A stretch of DNA of 34,688 nucleotides. Origin: an uncultured Desulfovibrio sp. (GTDB lineage Bacteria; Desulfobacterota; Desulfovibrionia; Desulfovibrionales; Desulfovibrionaceae). Location: contig CALVHF010000016.1 of the NCBI GenBank assembly GCA_944327295.1, positions 1 to 34,688 of the forward strand, in the 5' to 3' direction. The first letter of the stretch is position 1. Every line of letters begins with the position of its first letter. Under the pieces are notes generated by a model. It ran no database searches. It saw only the letters and a list, made by a program, of their open reading frames with translations, and was not told the DNA's origin. Made by a program: the position numbers and the translations under genes. Of the stretch, positions 25,857-34,086 are shown piece by piece.

Positions 25857-26294
25857 ATGGAAGGAACCCGCCTGCTTGAACGCATTCGTGCCATGGCCAG
25901 GGATCCGGAGGATCGGAAGGCTGCGGATGTGGAAACCCTGCAGTCCTCCATTCTCAACCACCTGAGCCGCATGCTGAATACCCGCCAGGGCTCCAGCGTC
26001 ATTGCCAGCGATTACGGGGTGCCCGACTTCTCGGCCCTGTGCACGGCTCCCAATGCCGGAAACGTGGCGCTCATCGAAAAGGCCATCACGGAAGTGGTAC
26101 AGCGCTACGAACCGCGGCTGCGCAACATCACCGTGCATTTCAGCGAGGACAGGGACGAGCCGCTGAAAATGCGCTTTACGCTCTCCGCAGAGCTGAGCGA
26201 TGTGGAGAGCGAGGACAAGGCTGTCGTCTTCCAGACCGTGCTCACGCCCAACGGCCGCATCAGCATACGCAGGCAGCAGGCACCCGTCTCCTGA
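25857..26294 (+). CDS. tssE: T6SS baseplate subunit TssE (gp25-like)
   Basis: 145 aa, the family length. Signatures: SSILNHLSRMLNTRQGSS, DYGVPDF and the YEPRLRNITV block ahead of the last strands, all typical of gp25-like TssE. It nucleates sheath polymerisation on the baseplate. AGGAG (25845-25849) lies 7 bases before the ATG at 25857; the frame is open upstream inside the preceding gene but homology starts here. A 201-base gap follows, the largest within the operon. Confidence 0.92.
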   Translation: MEGTRLLERIRAMARDPEDRKAADVETLQSSILNHLSRMLNTRQGSSVIASDYGVPDFSALCTAPNAGNVALIEKAITEVVQRYEPRLRNITVHFSEDRDEPLKMRFTLSAELSDVESEDKAVVFQTVLTPNGRISIRRQQAPVS

Positions 26295-26462
26295 ACGAAG
26301 GGGGCTTGGCGCCCAAAAGGAACGTGCCCGTCCCAGGAGGCAGCAGGACCAGGGGAACATGCGCCTGCGGCCCCTTGGGGGAGCATCCTGCGAAGGGCCT
26401 CTGCTGGCTGCCCTTGGCTTTCCCGGCCGCTGTCCACACAACCCCGACCACGTCTTTTCGAC

Positions 26463-26486
26463 ACACCTTTCCGAAACACCTTTCCG
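26463..26486. repeat. Tandem 11-base direct repeat upstream of the STAS gene
   Basis: ACACCTTTCCG occurs at 26463-26473 and again at 26476-26486, a 13-base period. The second copy runs into the ribosome binding site. The rest of the 26295-26495 gap contains no recognisable gene and no clear promoter. Confidence 0.5.
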
Positions 26487-26490
26487 GAGG
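26486..26490 (+). promoter_or_regulatory. Ribosome binding site setting a TTG start
   Basis: GGAGG lies 5 bases before TTG at 26496. No ATG or GTG is nearby in frame, and homology to STAS domains needs this start region. Confidence 0.7.
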
Positions 26491-26495
26491 ATCCC

Positions 26496-26861
26496 TTGGA
26501 GCTCATACACTGCACGAAGGATGAGGCACGCTTCGCACGCAAGACCCTGGTCTACAAAATCGAGGGCGCCCTGGACGGACTCGAGGCAGAAAACTTTCTC
26601 AACAGTCTTCTTGCGGCCTATGATCCTGGCGAAGCCGCGGCCCTGGTCCTGTGCTGCGAGGACATGCCCTATCTCACTAGCAGCGGCCTGCGCTCCATCA
26701 TGACCATCGGCAAGACACTGCGCAGGGACAAGGCACCCCTTGTGGTGTGCGGCCTGAAGGATCTGGCCCTGGAAATCTACACAAGTTCCGGCTTTGCCAC
26801 CCTCTTTCCCTCTGTGGCAACTCTGGACGAGGCAAGGGAGATTGTGGAGGGCGCCCAGTGA
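26496..26861 (+). CDS. STAS domain protein (anti-anti-sigma factor type)
   Basis: 121 aa, a single STAS domain of the SpoIIAA/RsbV type. The signature loop reads MPYLTSSGLRSIMTIGKTL; by alignment with SpoIIAA, Ser62 would be the phosphorylated residue, while the usual Asp before it is Thr61. VVCGLKDLALEIYTSSGF is the second typical stretch. In known partner-switching systems such a protein is phosphorylated by an RsbW-type kinase and dephosphorylated by a SpoIIE/RsbU phosphatase; both partners are encoded close by. Its own target need not be a sigma factor. Starts at TTG behind GGAGG and overlaps the kinase gene by 4 bases, so the two are translationally coupled. Confidence 0.85.
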   Translation: MELIHCTKDEARFARKTLVYKIEGALDGLEAENFLNSLLAAYDPGEAAALVLCCEDMPYLTSSGLRSIMTIGKTLRRDKAPLVVCGLKDLALEIYTSSGFATLFPSVATLDEAREIVEGAQ

Positions 26862-27265
26862 AGCAGTACCAGTGCCCGGCCATTCCGGAAAACCTGCGCC
26901 CCGTGCTCTCCGTGGTCGGCGAGGAAATGATCGCCTGCGGCACGGAGACGGGCCTGCGGCAGCGCATCTTCGTCATTCTCGAAGAACTGTTCAACAATGT
27001 GGCGCTCCATGCCTATGCCGATCGCAGCAGCCCGGGCCCGGTGATCATCACCCTGCTGGCCGACATGGACAGTGTGCAGCTGCAGCTGGCCGATCAGGGC
27101 GTGGCCTTCAACCCCCTTCTCGTGGACGACACAAACCGCCTCCTCCGCCTGGAGCAGATGGAAGAGGGCCATGAAGGCATCTTCCTTGTCAAAACCCTGG
27201 CAAGCCAGGTGGACTACGAGCGAGAAGACGGCTGGAACAGGGTGACTGTCCTTGTCCGTTCCTGA
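26858..27265 (+). CDS. RsbW-like GHKL ATPase / serine kinase
   Basis: 135 aa, the size of RsbW or SpoIIAB. The N box is EELFNNVALHAY (residues 42-53), the G1 box DQGVAFNP (79-86) and the G2 region GHEGIFLVKTLASQVDY (104-120). It should bind ATP and phosphorylate or sequester the STAS partner. It starts at GTG 26858, overlapping the STAS stop (GTGA), with GGAGG 7 bases upstream, which rules out the longer open frame. The next gene, tssC, begins 109 bases later. No sigma factor gene is in the window, so the downstream target is open. Confidence 0.86.
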   Translation: MKQYQCPAIPENLRPVLSVVGEEMIACGTETGLRQRIFVILEELFNNVALHAYADRSSPGPVIITLLADMDSVQLQLADQGVAFNPLLVDDTNRLLRLEQMEEGHEGIFLVKTLASQVDYEREDGWNRVTVLVRS

Positions 27266-27362
27266 ACGCCCCTTGGGACCGGCACAAACGCCAGCCCAAA
27301 AAACGGCAGGGAAGGCGCTCCTTCCCGCAAACAACGCAGCATCAAGGGGCCAGGCCCCCTGC

Positions 27363-27368
27363 AAGGAG
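27363..27368 (+). promoter_or_regulatory. Ribosome binding site setting the TTG start of tssC
   Basis: AAGGAG lies 6 bases before TTG at 27375. An earlier TTG (27252) overlaps the kinase gene and has no binding site; it would add a low-complexity tail. Confidence 0.65.
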
Positions 27369-27374
27369 TGTGTC

Positions 27375-28922
27375 TTGTCTCTGTCTGTCCCTGCCCCGCA
27401 TGCCCGGGATCCTGAAGTTTCTTCTGCCGCGCAAGACGGCACGCTGTCCGCATCCAGCCAGGAGCCGGGCGCATCCTGTGCACATTCAGAACACGAGAGC
27501 GCGGAGCTGCGCACACAGGCAAGGGAACTCCTCTCCGAGGCCGAACGGCTTGCCAAAAGCCGCAGCCCCATGCTGGGGCAGGCCCTGATCCACCTGGCAG
27601 AAGCCTCTGCCTGCATGGAAGAGGTCGCCCTTGCGGACATCGCTGAGGAACTGCTGGCAGAAATCGACGAGCTGCTCTCAGACCAGATCAACGTCCTTTT
27701 GCACGATCCGTCCTTCCAAGCCCTGGAGAGTGCCTGGCGCGGCCTGCGCTTTCTGGTGGACCGCATTCCTGCGCAACACAACATTGTCCTGCAAATTCTA
27801 AACGTCTCCAAGGACGACCTGCGCACGGACTTCGAGGACGCCCCGGAGATCATCCGCTCGGGTCTGTACTTTCATGTCTATGTCTCCCAGTACGGCCAGT
27901 TCGGCGGCGAGCCAGTGGGCGCCCTCATCGGCAACTACAGCTTTGACAGCCGACCCGAGGACATCCGCCTGCTCGCCAGCATTGCCGCCGTGTCCGCCAT
28001 GGCCCACGCCCCCTTCATTGCCGCGGTGGACAAGGGCTTCTTCGGCATAGATTCCTGGGAGGAGCTGCCCAACCTGAGCGATCTGCACGCCCTTTTCGAA
28101 ATGAGCCAGTATGCGGCCTGGCGATCCTTCCGGACCTGTCCGGATGCCCGCTATGTCGGCCTGACCCTGCCCAGGTTTTTGCTCAGGGCGCCCTACGGGC
28201 CCGAGGCCCAGGCTGTCTCCTCCTTCCGCTTTACCGAGGATGTGGAGGATCCGGCCTCCTTCTGCTGGGGCAACACGGCCCTGGCCTTTGCCTCCCGCCT
28301 TGCCGAAAGCTTTGCCAGGTACCACTGGTGCGTGAACATTGTGGGCCAGGAAGACGGCGCCGTCAGCAACCTGCCGACCTATTATTACGAGAGCATGGAT
28401 GTCATCCAGAAAAAGATTCCCACCGAAGTGCTCATTTCCGAACAGCGGGAATTCGAGCTCTCCGAGGAAGGCTTCATTGCTCTGACCCTGCTCAAGGGCG
28501 CGAGGAACTGTACCTTCTTCTCCGCCGTTTCCTGCCAGGCCCCCCTGCAGGATCACGACACCCCGGACAGTGTCTACGTGCTCAGCTACACTCTTTCGAG
28601 ACAGCTCCCCTATCTCTTTCTCATCACCCGCCTGGCCCACTACATCAAGGTGCTCCAGCGCGAGTACATAGGCAGCTGGAAGGGAGCACAGGAGCTTGAG
28701 AGGGAACTGAACCGCTGGATCAGCCAGTACGTCACGGCCATGGCCTCGCCGGATCTGGAAACACGCTGCAGGCGCCCCTTCAGCGCTGCAGAGATCCGGG
28801 TCCGGGAAACGGATCACGACATCGGCTGGTACACCGTGGAACTGAAGGTTCAGCCGCACTTCAAGTACATGGGACTAAGCTTTACCCTGGCCCTGACCGG
28901 CAAGCTGGACAAGACGCACTGA
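27375..28922 (+). CDS. tssC: T6SS sheath large subunit TssC
   Basis: 515 aa from the TTG, slightly longer than the usual 490-500. The family block DPSFQALESAWRGLRFL starts near residue 111; later come GLYFHVYVSQYGQFGG, FIAAVDKGFFGI, YESMDVIQKKIPTEVLISE, and the C-terminal handle ending FKYMGLSFTLALTG. About 60 N-terminal residues rich in Ser/Ala/Glu (before LRTQARELLSEAE) are unusual. TssC and TssB form the contractile sheath around the Hcp tube. No tssB gene precedes it, contrary to the common tssB-tssC pairing; instead a STAS-kinase pair stands there. It is followed after 86 bases by the phosphatase gene. Confidence 0.92.
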   Translation: MSLSVPAPHARDPEVSSAAQDGTLSASSQEPGASCAHSEHESAELRTQARELLSEAERLAKSRSPMLGQALIHLAEASACMEEVALADIAEELLAEIDELLSDQINVLLHDPSFQALESAWRGLRFLVDRIPAQHNIVLQILNVSKDDLRTDFEDAPEIIRSGLYFHVYVSQYGQFGGEPVGALIGNYSFDSRPEDIRLLASIAAVSAMAHAPFIAAVDKGFFGIDSWEELPNLSDLHALFEMSQYAAWRSFRTCPDARYVGLTLPRFLLRAPYGPEAQAVSSFRFTEDVEDPASFCWGNTALAFASRLAESFARYHWCVNIVGQEDGAVSNLPTYYYESMDVIQKKIPTEVLISEQREFELSEEGFIALTLLKGARNCTFFSAVSCQAPLQDHDTPDSVYVLSYTLSRQLPYLFLITRLAHYIKVLQREYIGSWKGAQELERELNRWISQYVTAMASPDLETRCRRPFSAAEIRVRETDHDIGWYTVELKVQPHFKYMGLSFTLALTGKLDKTH

Positions 28923-29008
28923 CAGCGGGCCGCGCCTGTGCCCCCTGTACGTTCCTCCGACAGTTCCTCCGGCCGCTCATGCTGCTGCCCCCTTCCCAAG
29001 GATCCTCA

Positions 29009-31174
29009 ATGAGTCTCCGTCTCCGCCTGACACTTCTTGTCGTCATCTCCATGCTGCTTTCCTCGGGGCTTGTCCTCTGGCTCTCCTGGGAACAGATAGG
29101 CAAGGAGATGCTGTCCGAGAAGGTTCGCAGCCTTTCTGCCCTTATGCAGCAGGAAGAAGAACGACTGCTCGACAGTGTGGAGAACTACCTCTCCAGGAAG
29201 GTGCAGATTGTTCTGGAACGCAAGGCCTACATGCGCACTGCCACGGAGCGGACCCTGCAGCTTGTCACCTCCCTGCGCAGCATGCAGGAAGGTTCGGACA
29301 CAGAGCGTCTCCTCGCGGAGCTTCGCAAACATGCCCCCCTGTTTCAGGGAACTGACGCGATCGGCATGCCGTTGGCCTCGGGTCAGCGGCCGCCCCTTGA
29401 CATGGAGCTTGTCCGGGTGCCGGATCTGCTTGCAGGAAAGCCTGCACGACTCGGCCTGCAGGCCGGATTCCGGGATCTCAAGCAGCAGTCCGTGGCCGAT
29501 CTCCTGGACAGCCTGCCCGACAGCGGCCAGTTTCTGGTCCTGAACCTGCCAGGCGAAAACACTGTCCCCCTGCCGGGAACAGGCGGCACGATCCTGCCTG
29601 CGCAGAATCTTGCAGGCAAGAACAGCATGCTCTGTCTCCTCATGCCGGTACGCAGCGAAAGGAACGGCCCGCCAGGGGAACTCCTTGTCTCCACGCTGTC
29701 GCTCAGGGATCTGGAAGACCAGTCGCTCCAGTTCAGGCAAAAGCTGCTCCTCGAGACCTATGAGCGCTACCTTGACTTTGCGACAGACCTCTTCGGAGCA
29801 AGCATTCTGGACAGCAAGGGCACTCTTCTTGCCACAACCATGCACAGCCCCAATCCCGTGCCGGACGAACTGCGCAAGACACTGCGCGCCAGAGGCGAAA
29901 AGGCACGCTTTTTCACTCAGATCCTCCCCGGAACAGAACAGGGCGATCTGCTCTGCGCGATCAGATACATAGACTGCCTGGACTGGATTGTCCTCATGCA
30001 GGTGCCCCTGGACAACGTGACCAGAGCCGTGGACACCCTGTTCACGAAGTTTGCCTGCCTGTCCCTGTTCCTGATTCTGGCTGCCCTGGGCATCAGCGTC
30101 TCCTTCCTTGTCAGAACACTTCGTCCTCTTGAGCTGCTCACGCGCAAGTCCCGACGCATCGCCGCCCTGGACTTTCACGCCCCGCATGCCCTGGAACGCA
30201 TCAGGAGTATTGCGGAACGAAGCGTCGACATGGAGCGCAGGGACGAGCTTGGCGAGCTGTCACGCGCCTATGCGACCATGGGCCATGCCCTGGCGGACAA
30301 CATCAGCATGCTCATGAAGGAAACGGCCGACAGGGAGCGCCTGAACAGCGAGCTCAAGGCAGCCCGCGAAATACAGATGGGCATGCTGCCCCCGGCCGCC
30401 GACCTGGACCGCCTGTGCAGCCACGAGGCCTGTGCCTGCCTGTGCCCGGCCAGGGCCGTCGGTGGCGATCTCTACGATGCCTTTGAACTGATGGACGGCC
30501 GCATTGCCTTCATCATCGGCGATGTCTCCGGCAAGGGCATGCCGGCAGCCCTGTTCATGTCCATGACCGTGACCCTTTTGCGCTGCGTGCTGGAAAACGA
30601 GCCCGATGCGGCCGTCGCCATGACCAGGGTGAACAACCTGATCGAAGCGCACAACCCGGGCACCATGTTTGTCTCGCTCCTTATTGTGCTCCATGATCCG
30701 CAGACAGGCGACCTCGCCTATGTCAACGGCGGCCATTGCGTGCCCTGCGTGCGCAGCCTGGACGGATCGGTCCGCAGCCTGGAAGGCCTGAGCGGACCTG
30801 TGGTCGGCGCCATGCCCAATCTCAGATACCAGCGCTTCGAGGGCAGGCTTGAACCAGGAGAGCTGCTCGTGCTCTACACGGACGGCGTCACCGAGGCACG
30901 CGACGAGAAAGGCGCCTTCTTCGGCCTCCAGGGCCTCAAGCAGACGCTCGCACACCTGCAGGACACGGAACCTGCCCGCGCCCTGCAGGATATTGTGCAG
31001 GCCGTGCAGGCCTTTGCGGGCACAGCCCCGCAGCACGACGACATTACCCTACTCGTCCTGCGCAGGCCCGAATCAGCCGCGCCGGGCAGTGACCAGAAGC
31101 TTCACGACACAACCTGCGGCACGGCCGCAGCCGTCACAGAACGCGCACGCGAAAGGGGGACCGACAAGTCATGA
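29009..31174 (+). CDS. Membrane sensor phosphatase: periplasmic domain, HAMP, SpoIIE-type PP2C
   Basis: 721 aa. Helix 1 at about 5-27, a periplasmic sensing part of about 320 residues (of Cache-like size and layout), helix 2 at about 347-371 (LFLILAALGISVSFLV), a HAMP linker, a signalling helix ending AREIQMGMLP, and a PP2C phosphatase. Metal-binding motifs are complete: AVGGDLYDAF (about 483), GDVSGKGMPAALFMS (about 504), YTDGVTEARD (about 622) and HDDITLLVLR (about 676). RsbU/SpoIIE-type enzymes dephosphorylate STAS proteins, so the STAS protein upstream is the likely substrate. ATG 29009 has AAGG about 7 bases upstream. The stop overlaps the binding-protein gene (ATGA), suggesting that the two products work as a pair. 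Confidence 0.9.
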   Translation: MSLRLRLTLLVVISMLLSSGLVLWLSWEQIGKEMLSEKVRSLSALMQQEEERLLDSVENYLSRKVQIVLERKAYMRTATERTLQLVTSLRSMQEGSDTERLLAELRKHAPLFQGTDAIGMPLASGQRPPLDMELVRVPDLLAGKPARLGLQAGFRDLKQQSVADLLDSLPDSGQFLVLNLPGENTVPLPGTGGTILPAQNLAGKNSMLCLLMPVRSERNGPPGELLVSTLSLRDLEDQSLQFRQKLLLETYERYLDFATDLFGASILDSKGTLLATTMHSPNPVPDELRKTLRARGEKARFFTQILPGTEQGDLLCAIRYIDCLDWIVLMQVPLDNVTRAVDTLFTKFACLSLFLILAALGISVSFLVRTLRPLELLTRKSRRIAALDFHAPHALERIRSIAERSVDMERRDELGELSRAYATMGHALADNISMLMKETADRERLNSELKAAREIQMGMLPPAADLDRLCSHEACACLCPARAVGGDLYDAFELMDGRIAFIIGDVSGKGMPAALFMSMTVTLLRCVLENEPDAAVAMTRVNNLIEAHNPGTMFVSLLIVLHDPQTGDLAYVNGGHCVPCVRSLDGSVRSLEGLSGPVVGAMPNLRYQRFEGRLEPGELLVLYTDGVTEARDEKGAFFGLQGLKQTLAHLQDTEPARALQDIVQAVQAFAGTAPQHDDITLLVLRRPESAAPGSDQKLHDTTCGTAAAVTERARERGTDKS

Positions 31175-32376
31175 CCCTTCCCGACACACTGTCTTCCCGC
31201 AGGCAGCAGACAGGCCCTGTGGCCACAGTCCTCTGCCTGCTCCTTCTGATCTTCCCACTGAGCTTCCCCCTGCCCTGCCAGGGCGCAGACACGGCACCTC
31301 TCCCTGCAGACCGGCCCCTGCGGGCCATCTACTGGGAAGGCGGTCCCTTCTATGATCACAAGTACATCCTGCAGGGCCTGGCCTTGGGGCTCTTCAGGCG
31401 CGGGCTGACGGCTTCGGCAGCCGTGCCCCTGGCAGCGGACCACAACACGCAGCCCATGTGGCAGTGGCTGAGCGCGCATGCCTCGGGCAAGATACAGTTT
31501 CTTGCCGACGGCTACTATTCCTCGCAGTGGCACAAGGAGCGCAGGGCCACCATCCGCACAGCCATTGCCCGGCGCGTCTCCGAGGTCCGGGATGTGGATC
31601 TTGTCATTGCCTTTGACACCTGGTCTGCCCAGGATGCCCTCAAGCTCAACCTGAACATTCCGGTCGTTGTCTGTTCCGTCACCACCCTGGACGAATCGGG
31701 CCTTGGGACCGCCCTGGCGGGCAGAACGGACCACAGCATCGCCATCGTGCACGAAAGGGATCATGTCTACAGACAGGTCCAGGTCTTCTGGAACATCTTC
31801 GGCTTCTCCAAACTCGGTGTGGTCTACGAAGACACCCCCTCGGGACGCAGCCTCGTCGGCCTGGAGGAACTGGAACGGGCCGCCAGGGACTTCAATTTCT
31901 CCCTGGTACGCTGTACAAAAAGCCTGGTCGGCGAGGATGCCACTGTTGCCCGGCACAGGCGTGCGCTCTGTCACAAAGAGCTCGTGCGCAAAGGCGCGGA
32001 AGCGGTTTTCCTCACCTACAGTCTGGGCCCCCTGCAGGAGCAGGAGCAGGACATGCACGACGTCCTTGAACCCCTTCTTGAGGCCGGCCTGCCCACCTTT
32101 TCCGAGCAGGGAGGCCGGGAAGTCGCTTCAGGCGCCCTGCTCAGCTCGGGCAAGACCGATCAGCGGGAACTTGGCCTCTTTGCAGCCGATCTTCTCGACA
32201 GGATGATCCACGGCACACCGGTCCGGGAACTGGACACTACCTTTGTCTCTTCAGGCAGCATGCTCGTCAACCTGAAAACGGCCGCCCGCATCGGCTGGGA
32301 TCCTCCGCTGGAGGTGCTGGCCACTGTTGATGCCTTTGTGGACGACACAAGGGATCTTGATTCCGTCCTGTACTAA
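31171..32376 (+). CDS. Solitary periplasmic substrate-binding protein (ABC_sub_bind-like)
   Basis: 401 aa. A Sec signal sequence (positive start, Leu-rich core at about 18-35, cleavage probably after PCQGA) shows export to the periplasm; no lipobox. The mature part has two Rossmann-like lobes as in the ABC_sub_bind family (KIQFLADG, DVDLVIAFDTWSAQDAL, NIPVVVCSVTT, FSKLGVVYEDTPSGRS, GAEAVFLTYSLGP, ALLSSGKTDQRELGLFAADL). No permease or ATPase gene is near, so it probably does not feed a transporter. The 4-base overlap with the sensor phosphatase suggests that it presents a ligand to the periplasmic domain (inference). The ligand is unknown. A hairpin separates it from tssA. Confidence 0.84.
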   Translation: MTLPDTLSSRRQQTGPVATVLCLLLLIFPLSFPLPCQGADTAPLPADRPLRAIYWEGGPFYDHKYILQGLALGLFRRGLTASAAVPLAADHNTQPMWQWLSAHASGKIQFLADGYYSSQWHKERRATIRTAIARRVSEVRDVDLVIAFDTWSAQDALKLNLNIPVVVCSVTTLDESGLGTALAGRTDHSIAIVHERDHVYRQVQVFWNIFGFSKLGVVYEDTPSGRSLVGLEELERAARDFNFSLVRCTKSLVGEDATVARHRRALCHKELVRKGAEAVFLTYSLGPLQEQEQDMHDVLEPLLEAGLPTFSEQGGREVASGALLSSGKTDQRELGLFAADLLDRMIHGTPVRELDTTFVSSGSMLVNLKTAARIGWDPPLEVLATVDAFVDDTRDLDSVLY

Positions 32377-32427
32377 AGCACCCAGCCCTGCCCGGACAGC
32401 AGCCGTTCCCCTTCCCCACGCTTTCGC

Positions 32428-32449
32428 AGGGGCCCTTGCGCAGGCCCCT
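32428..32449 (+). terminator. Hairpin between binding-protein gene and tssA, possible attenuator
   Basis: AGGGGCC (32428-32434) pairs perfectly with GGCCCCT (32443-32449) around an 8-base loop, followed by TTCTTC, a weak T-tract. It could lower readthrough into tssA or protect the upstream mRNA end. It lies just before the tssA ribosome binding site. Confidence 0.4.
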
Positions 32450-32465
32450 TTCTTCAGGATGCATC

Positions 32466-34046
32466 ATGGACGTCTCACTTCTTCTTGCTCCCATTTCTGC
32501 CGACAGTCCTGCCGGAGCCGATGCCCGCTACGAACCGGAATACGCGGCCCTTCTGGAAGAGGTGGAAAAACTCAATTCCATTACCCGCTCTCAGGAGTGC
32601 AACTGGCACGTCATCGAGGAGATGGGCCAGGCCGTCCTGTCCGCAAGGGCCAAGGACTTCCAGGCCGGATGCTACCTGGCCTATGCCCTGACCCATGAGC
32701 ACGGGCTGGAGGGCATGGCCGACGGGGCAGCCCTCCTGCAGGGGCTTGTGGCCGAATACTGGGAGAGCGGTTTTCCTGTGCTGCGCCGCATCCGCGGCCG
32801 CATCAATGCCCTGCAGTGGTGGCAGGAGCGAACCGAGGCCGCCCTGGATGCGGAGCTTGCCGACACAGGCAGGCTTCATGATCCGGACCTTGTCCAGCGC
32901 CTGGCCACGGCCGTCCGGGCCCTGGACACAAGTCTTGCCGAAAAGCTGCCGGACCTTCCCTCCCTGCGCAATCTGCTGGACCGGATAGAGCGCCTGCCCC
33001 TGCAGGCCGTGGCCGCAGCACCAGAGCCCCGGCCGGTTCAGGAACCGGAGACAGTGCAGCCGCAGGCCCAGATACAGGCAGCCCCTGTTCAGCAGCCCCA
33101 GGCCCCTGCCCAGCCTGTGGCCCCGACCGCAGCAACAGCCCCCTCCGAACGCCTGGCCGCTCCGGCCCAGCTTTCGGACAATGCGAAGGAAAACCGGCAG
33201 GCCTTCTTTGACTATGCCCTGTCCCTGGCCGAGATGGAGCGCCGGGAAGACCCGACGGATCCCCTCTCCTGGCAGATCACGCGCATGAGCCGCTGGGGCC
33301 GTCTGCGCACCCTGCCACCCAGCCAGAACAAGAGGACCTCCATTGCGGCGCCCATGGAAGAGCAGCGCACAGCTCTCGCCCGTCTCATGGACTCCGGCCG
33401 CTACGAGCAGGCGGCCCTGGCGGCAGAGAGTCTGTGGCCCGGACACTGCTACTGGCTGGATGCCCAGTACCTCATTGCCACCTGTCTCAAAAATCTTGGC
33501 AGTGCCTATGAGCAGGTGCGCATTGTGGTCTGCGCCGAGTGTGCCCAGCTTGTGCACAGGCTGCCTGGCCTGGAGGAGCTCTCCTTTGACGACGGCCTGC
33601 CCTTTGCCGGCAAGGAAACAAGGCAGTGGCTGGCGTCCCTGACCAGCGCGCAGGGGCAGGGCCGGGAAGAAAAGAACGACCCGGCTGCAGAGACCATAGC
33701 CCAGGCCCGCACGCTCTTTGCCTCGGAGCAGAAAGTTCAGGCACTGGATCTGCTGGACGAGACTCTTGCCCGTTGCACGGACACGGAAGCCCGCCTGCGT
33801 CTGCGCCTTGAGCAGTGCCGCCTGCTGCTGCGCGCCCAAGAAGCCCTGGCAGCCACGGTCCTGGCCGAAGAGCTGCTCGAGGAGGTCAGAAGGCTCTGCC
33901 TTGAGGCCTGGTCGAAGGATCTGGCCCTGGACATTTTGCAGACGGCCCAACAGGCCTATGCCACAGAGGGCAGCAGGGAAGCCATGGAACACAGTGCCCG
34001 GGTGCGCCGGCAGCTGGTGCGCTTGCGGCCTTCCGCTCTGCTCTGA
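32466..34046 (+). CDS. tssA: T6SS protein TssA (ImpA domain, VasJ-like C-terminus)
   Basis: 526 aa. Residues 1-120 are the ImpA_N domain (LLAPISADSPAGADARYEPE, then AKDFQAGCYLAYAL and LVAEYWESGFP). A Pro/Gln/Ala linker (about 180-235) leads to a helical C-terminal part (from about 245, NRQAFFDYALSLAEMERR), like the VasJ/EvfE class rather than the ring-forming short class. TssA proteins prime or cap sheath-tube assembly. CAGGAT lies about 6 bases before ATG 32466; an earlier in-frame ATG at 32436 sits in the hairpin. It is the last gene of the operon, and a terminator follows directly. Confidence 0.88.
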   Translation: MDVSLLLAPISADSPAGADARYEPEYAALLEEVEKLNSITRSQECNWHVIEEMGQAVLSARAKDFQAGCYLAYALTHEHGLEGMADGAALLQGLVAEYWESGFPVLRRIRGRINALQWWQERTEAALDAELADTGRLHDPDLVQRLATAVRALDTSLAEKLPDLPSLRNLLDRIERLPLQAVAAAPEPRPVQEPETVQPQAQIQAAPVQQPQAPAQPVAPTAATAPSERLAAPAQLSDNAKENRQAFFDYALSLAEMERREDPTDPLSWQITRMSRWGRLRTLPPSQNKRTSIAAPMEEQRTALARLMDSGRYEQAALAAESLWPGHCYWLDAQYLIATCLKNLGSAYEQVRIVVCAECAQLVHRLPGLEELSFDDGLPFAGKETRQWLASLTSAQGQGREEKNDPAAETIAQARTLFASEQKVQALDLLDETLARCTDTEARLRLRLEQCRLLLRAQEALAATVLAEELLEEVRRLCLEAWSKDLALDILQTAQQAYATEGSREAMEHSARVRRQLVRLRPSALL

Positions 34047-34052
34047 AAAAGG

Positions 34053-34086
34053 GCCTGTCCCCCTGCAAGGGGAAGGCACTCTTTTT
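34053..34086 (+). terminator. Rho-independent terminator of the T6SS operon
   Basis: GCCT-G-TCCCC (34053-34062) pairs with GGGGA-AGGC (34069-34077), one bulged G, loop CTGCAA, then ACTCTTTTT. It begins 7 bases after the tssA stop codon. Confidence 0.8.
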
